Source: JBAZOY01 sp041648505 (GTDB lineage Bacteria > Desulfobacterota > Syntrophia > Syntrophales > CG2-30-49-12). From it: DNA of 7,456 bases. Numbering within the stretch: position 1 is the stretch's first letter; the number at the start of each line of letters is the position of its first letter. The stretch spans positions 1 through 7,456 of the forward strand of contig JBAZOY010000093.1 of assembly GCA_041648505.1 (NCBI GenBank), read 5' to 3'. Below, piece after piece: positions 6,748-7,456 of this stretch. A program made the translations under genes and the position numbers. The notes under the pieces are model-generated. The model saw only the letters and a list, made by a program, of their open reading frames with translations, was not told where the DNA came from and searched no databases.

Positions 6748-7456
6748 ATGAAGGTTATTAAAATCGATAAAAATGACTGGGCCGGCGGAATAGGGAAAAT
6801 TCAGAGTTCTTACCGTTTGTATGGTCCGGTCAAGGGTGATGCATTTCACGATTTCAAAGCTCTTGAAAAGGGAGAATTACCGGATCTGGATTTTTTAAAC
6901 ACGCGCATTTCCCCGAAATCAGTTGTCTATCCTCAGTCCGAGATTATGTTTGAATATTCTCTTGATGAAAAAAATCCCGATCATCATATAATGAAGGATG
7001 CCGCAAAGGACTATTCTCCAAAGGCCATATTGGGAATCAGGCCTTGTGACGCGGCGTCTTTTCTGCTTGTAAAGCGCAACTTTGATACCCCTGAATATAA
7101 GGACCCTTACTGGATCAGATCATATGAAGCCACAACATTTATCGGATATGCCTGCAATAATCCGTGCAGCACATGCTTTTGCACAACAGCCGGATCGGGG
7201 CCTTTCAATGAAGACGGCCTTGATATACTCCTTACCGATGCCGGAGAGTGCTGGTATGCGAAAGCAATTACGGAAAAGGGAGAAAATCTGTTAAATACAG
7301 CTGGATGGAATACGATTGCAGCCGGCGGCGCTCTTAAAAAAATAGCATCTCTTAAACAAGAGGCTGAGGCCAAAATAAGCTCTTCTGTTTCAACAGATCA
7401 GCTTAAAAATAAAAAAACAACCGAGCTTTATGAAGCTCCTTTCTGGGAAGATGTTT
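6748..7456 (+). CDS. AsrA/HydB-like 4Fe-4S subunit, probable FlxB type (3' partial)
   Basis: The first 236 residues are visible and the frame runs off the window edge. They match the family of anaerobic sulfite reductase subunit A and sulfhydrogenase beta subunit. Diagnostic motifs are ISPKSVVYPQSE (54-65), ILGIRPCDAASF (94-105), YKDPYW (117-122), a cysteine group C136/C140/C143/C145 (CNNPCSTCFC), and GECWYAKAITEKG (166-178). The end, LYEAPFWEDV, is where the family moves into a C-terminal two-cluster ferredoxin, so roughly 100 residues are missing. TAAGG at 6735-6739 lies eight bases before ATG 6748. The family usually works beside a NAD(P)/FAD flavoprotein (AsrB, HydG or FlxA type), which should be the next gene. 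Together with mvhD and the FrhB-like gene this makes an Flx-type NAD(P)H input module. Base composition is visibly more AT-rich than in hdrA. Confidence 0.88.
   Translation, partial: MKVIKIDKNDWAGGIGKIQSSYRLYGPVKGDAFHDFKALEKGELPDLDFLNTRISPKSVVYPQSEIMFEYSLDEKNPDHHIMKDAAKDYSPKAILGIRPCDAASFLLVKRNFDTPEYKDPYWIRSYEATTFIGYACNNPCSTCFCTTAGSGPFNEDGLDILLTDAGECWYAKAITEKGENLLNTAGWNTIAAGGALKKIASLKQEAEAKISSSVSTDQLKNKKTTELYEAPFWEDV

Overview
The window is one strand-consistent block of anaerobic electron-transfer genes. All genes are on the + strand, most are separated by 1 to 36 bases, and the block is cut at both ends. The order is: a membrane-anchored, HdrC-like polyferredoxin (5' end missing), hdrB, a tandem-fused hdrA, mvhD (the flxD type), a FrhB-like iron-sulfur protein (FlxC-like), a 198-base gap holding nested palindromic repeats, and an AsrA/HydB-like iron-sulfur protein (FlxB-like, 3' end missing). 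This is the gene set expected for a flavin-based electron-bifurcating Hdr-Flx complex. The NAD(P)H-oxidising flavoprotein flxA would be expected just downstream, outside the window.

The main point is that two neighbouring genes are selenoprotein genes. hdrA has an in-frame TGA at 2265-2267 (codon 60) and mvhD has one at 5370-5372 (codon 67). Each replaces a cysteine that is conserved in its family, and in each the reading frame continues into strongly conserved family sequence. Each TGA is followed within the coding sequence by a hairpin. In both hairpins a loop GG dinucleotide lies exactly 24 and 25 bases after the TGA, as expected of a bacterial SECIS element. A conventional gene caller would start hdrA late (at about 2334) and cut mvhD to 66 residues.

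Hairpins inside the coding sequence point to a bacterium, since archaeal SECIS elements lie in the untranslated region. The Hdr/Flx gene set, the NarI-like membrane region with a c-type heme motif, and the double HdrA suggest a strict anaerobe such as a sulfate-reducing or syntrophic Desulfobacterota member, probably near the Desulfobacterales. That placement is inference.

Proposed working, inferred from the families: electrons from NAD(P)H enter through FlxA/FlxB/FlxC, pass through the [2Fe-2S] cluster of MvhD to the HdrA flavin, and are split there. One branch goes to ferredoxin and the other to HdrB/HdrC, which would reduce a disulfide such as the DsrC trisulfide. The first gene may also tie the complex to the membrane and to a heme c, and so to the quinone pool or periplasmic cytochromes. 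No RNA genes, insertion sequences, CRISPR arrays or convincing promoters were seen.
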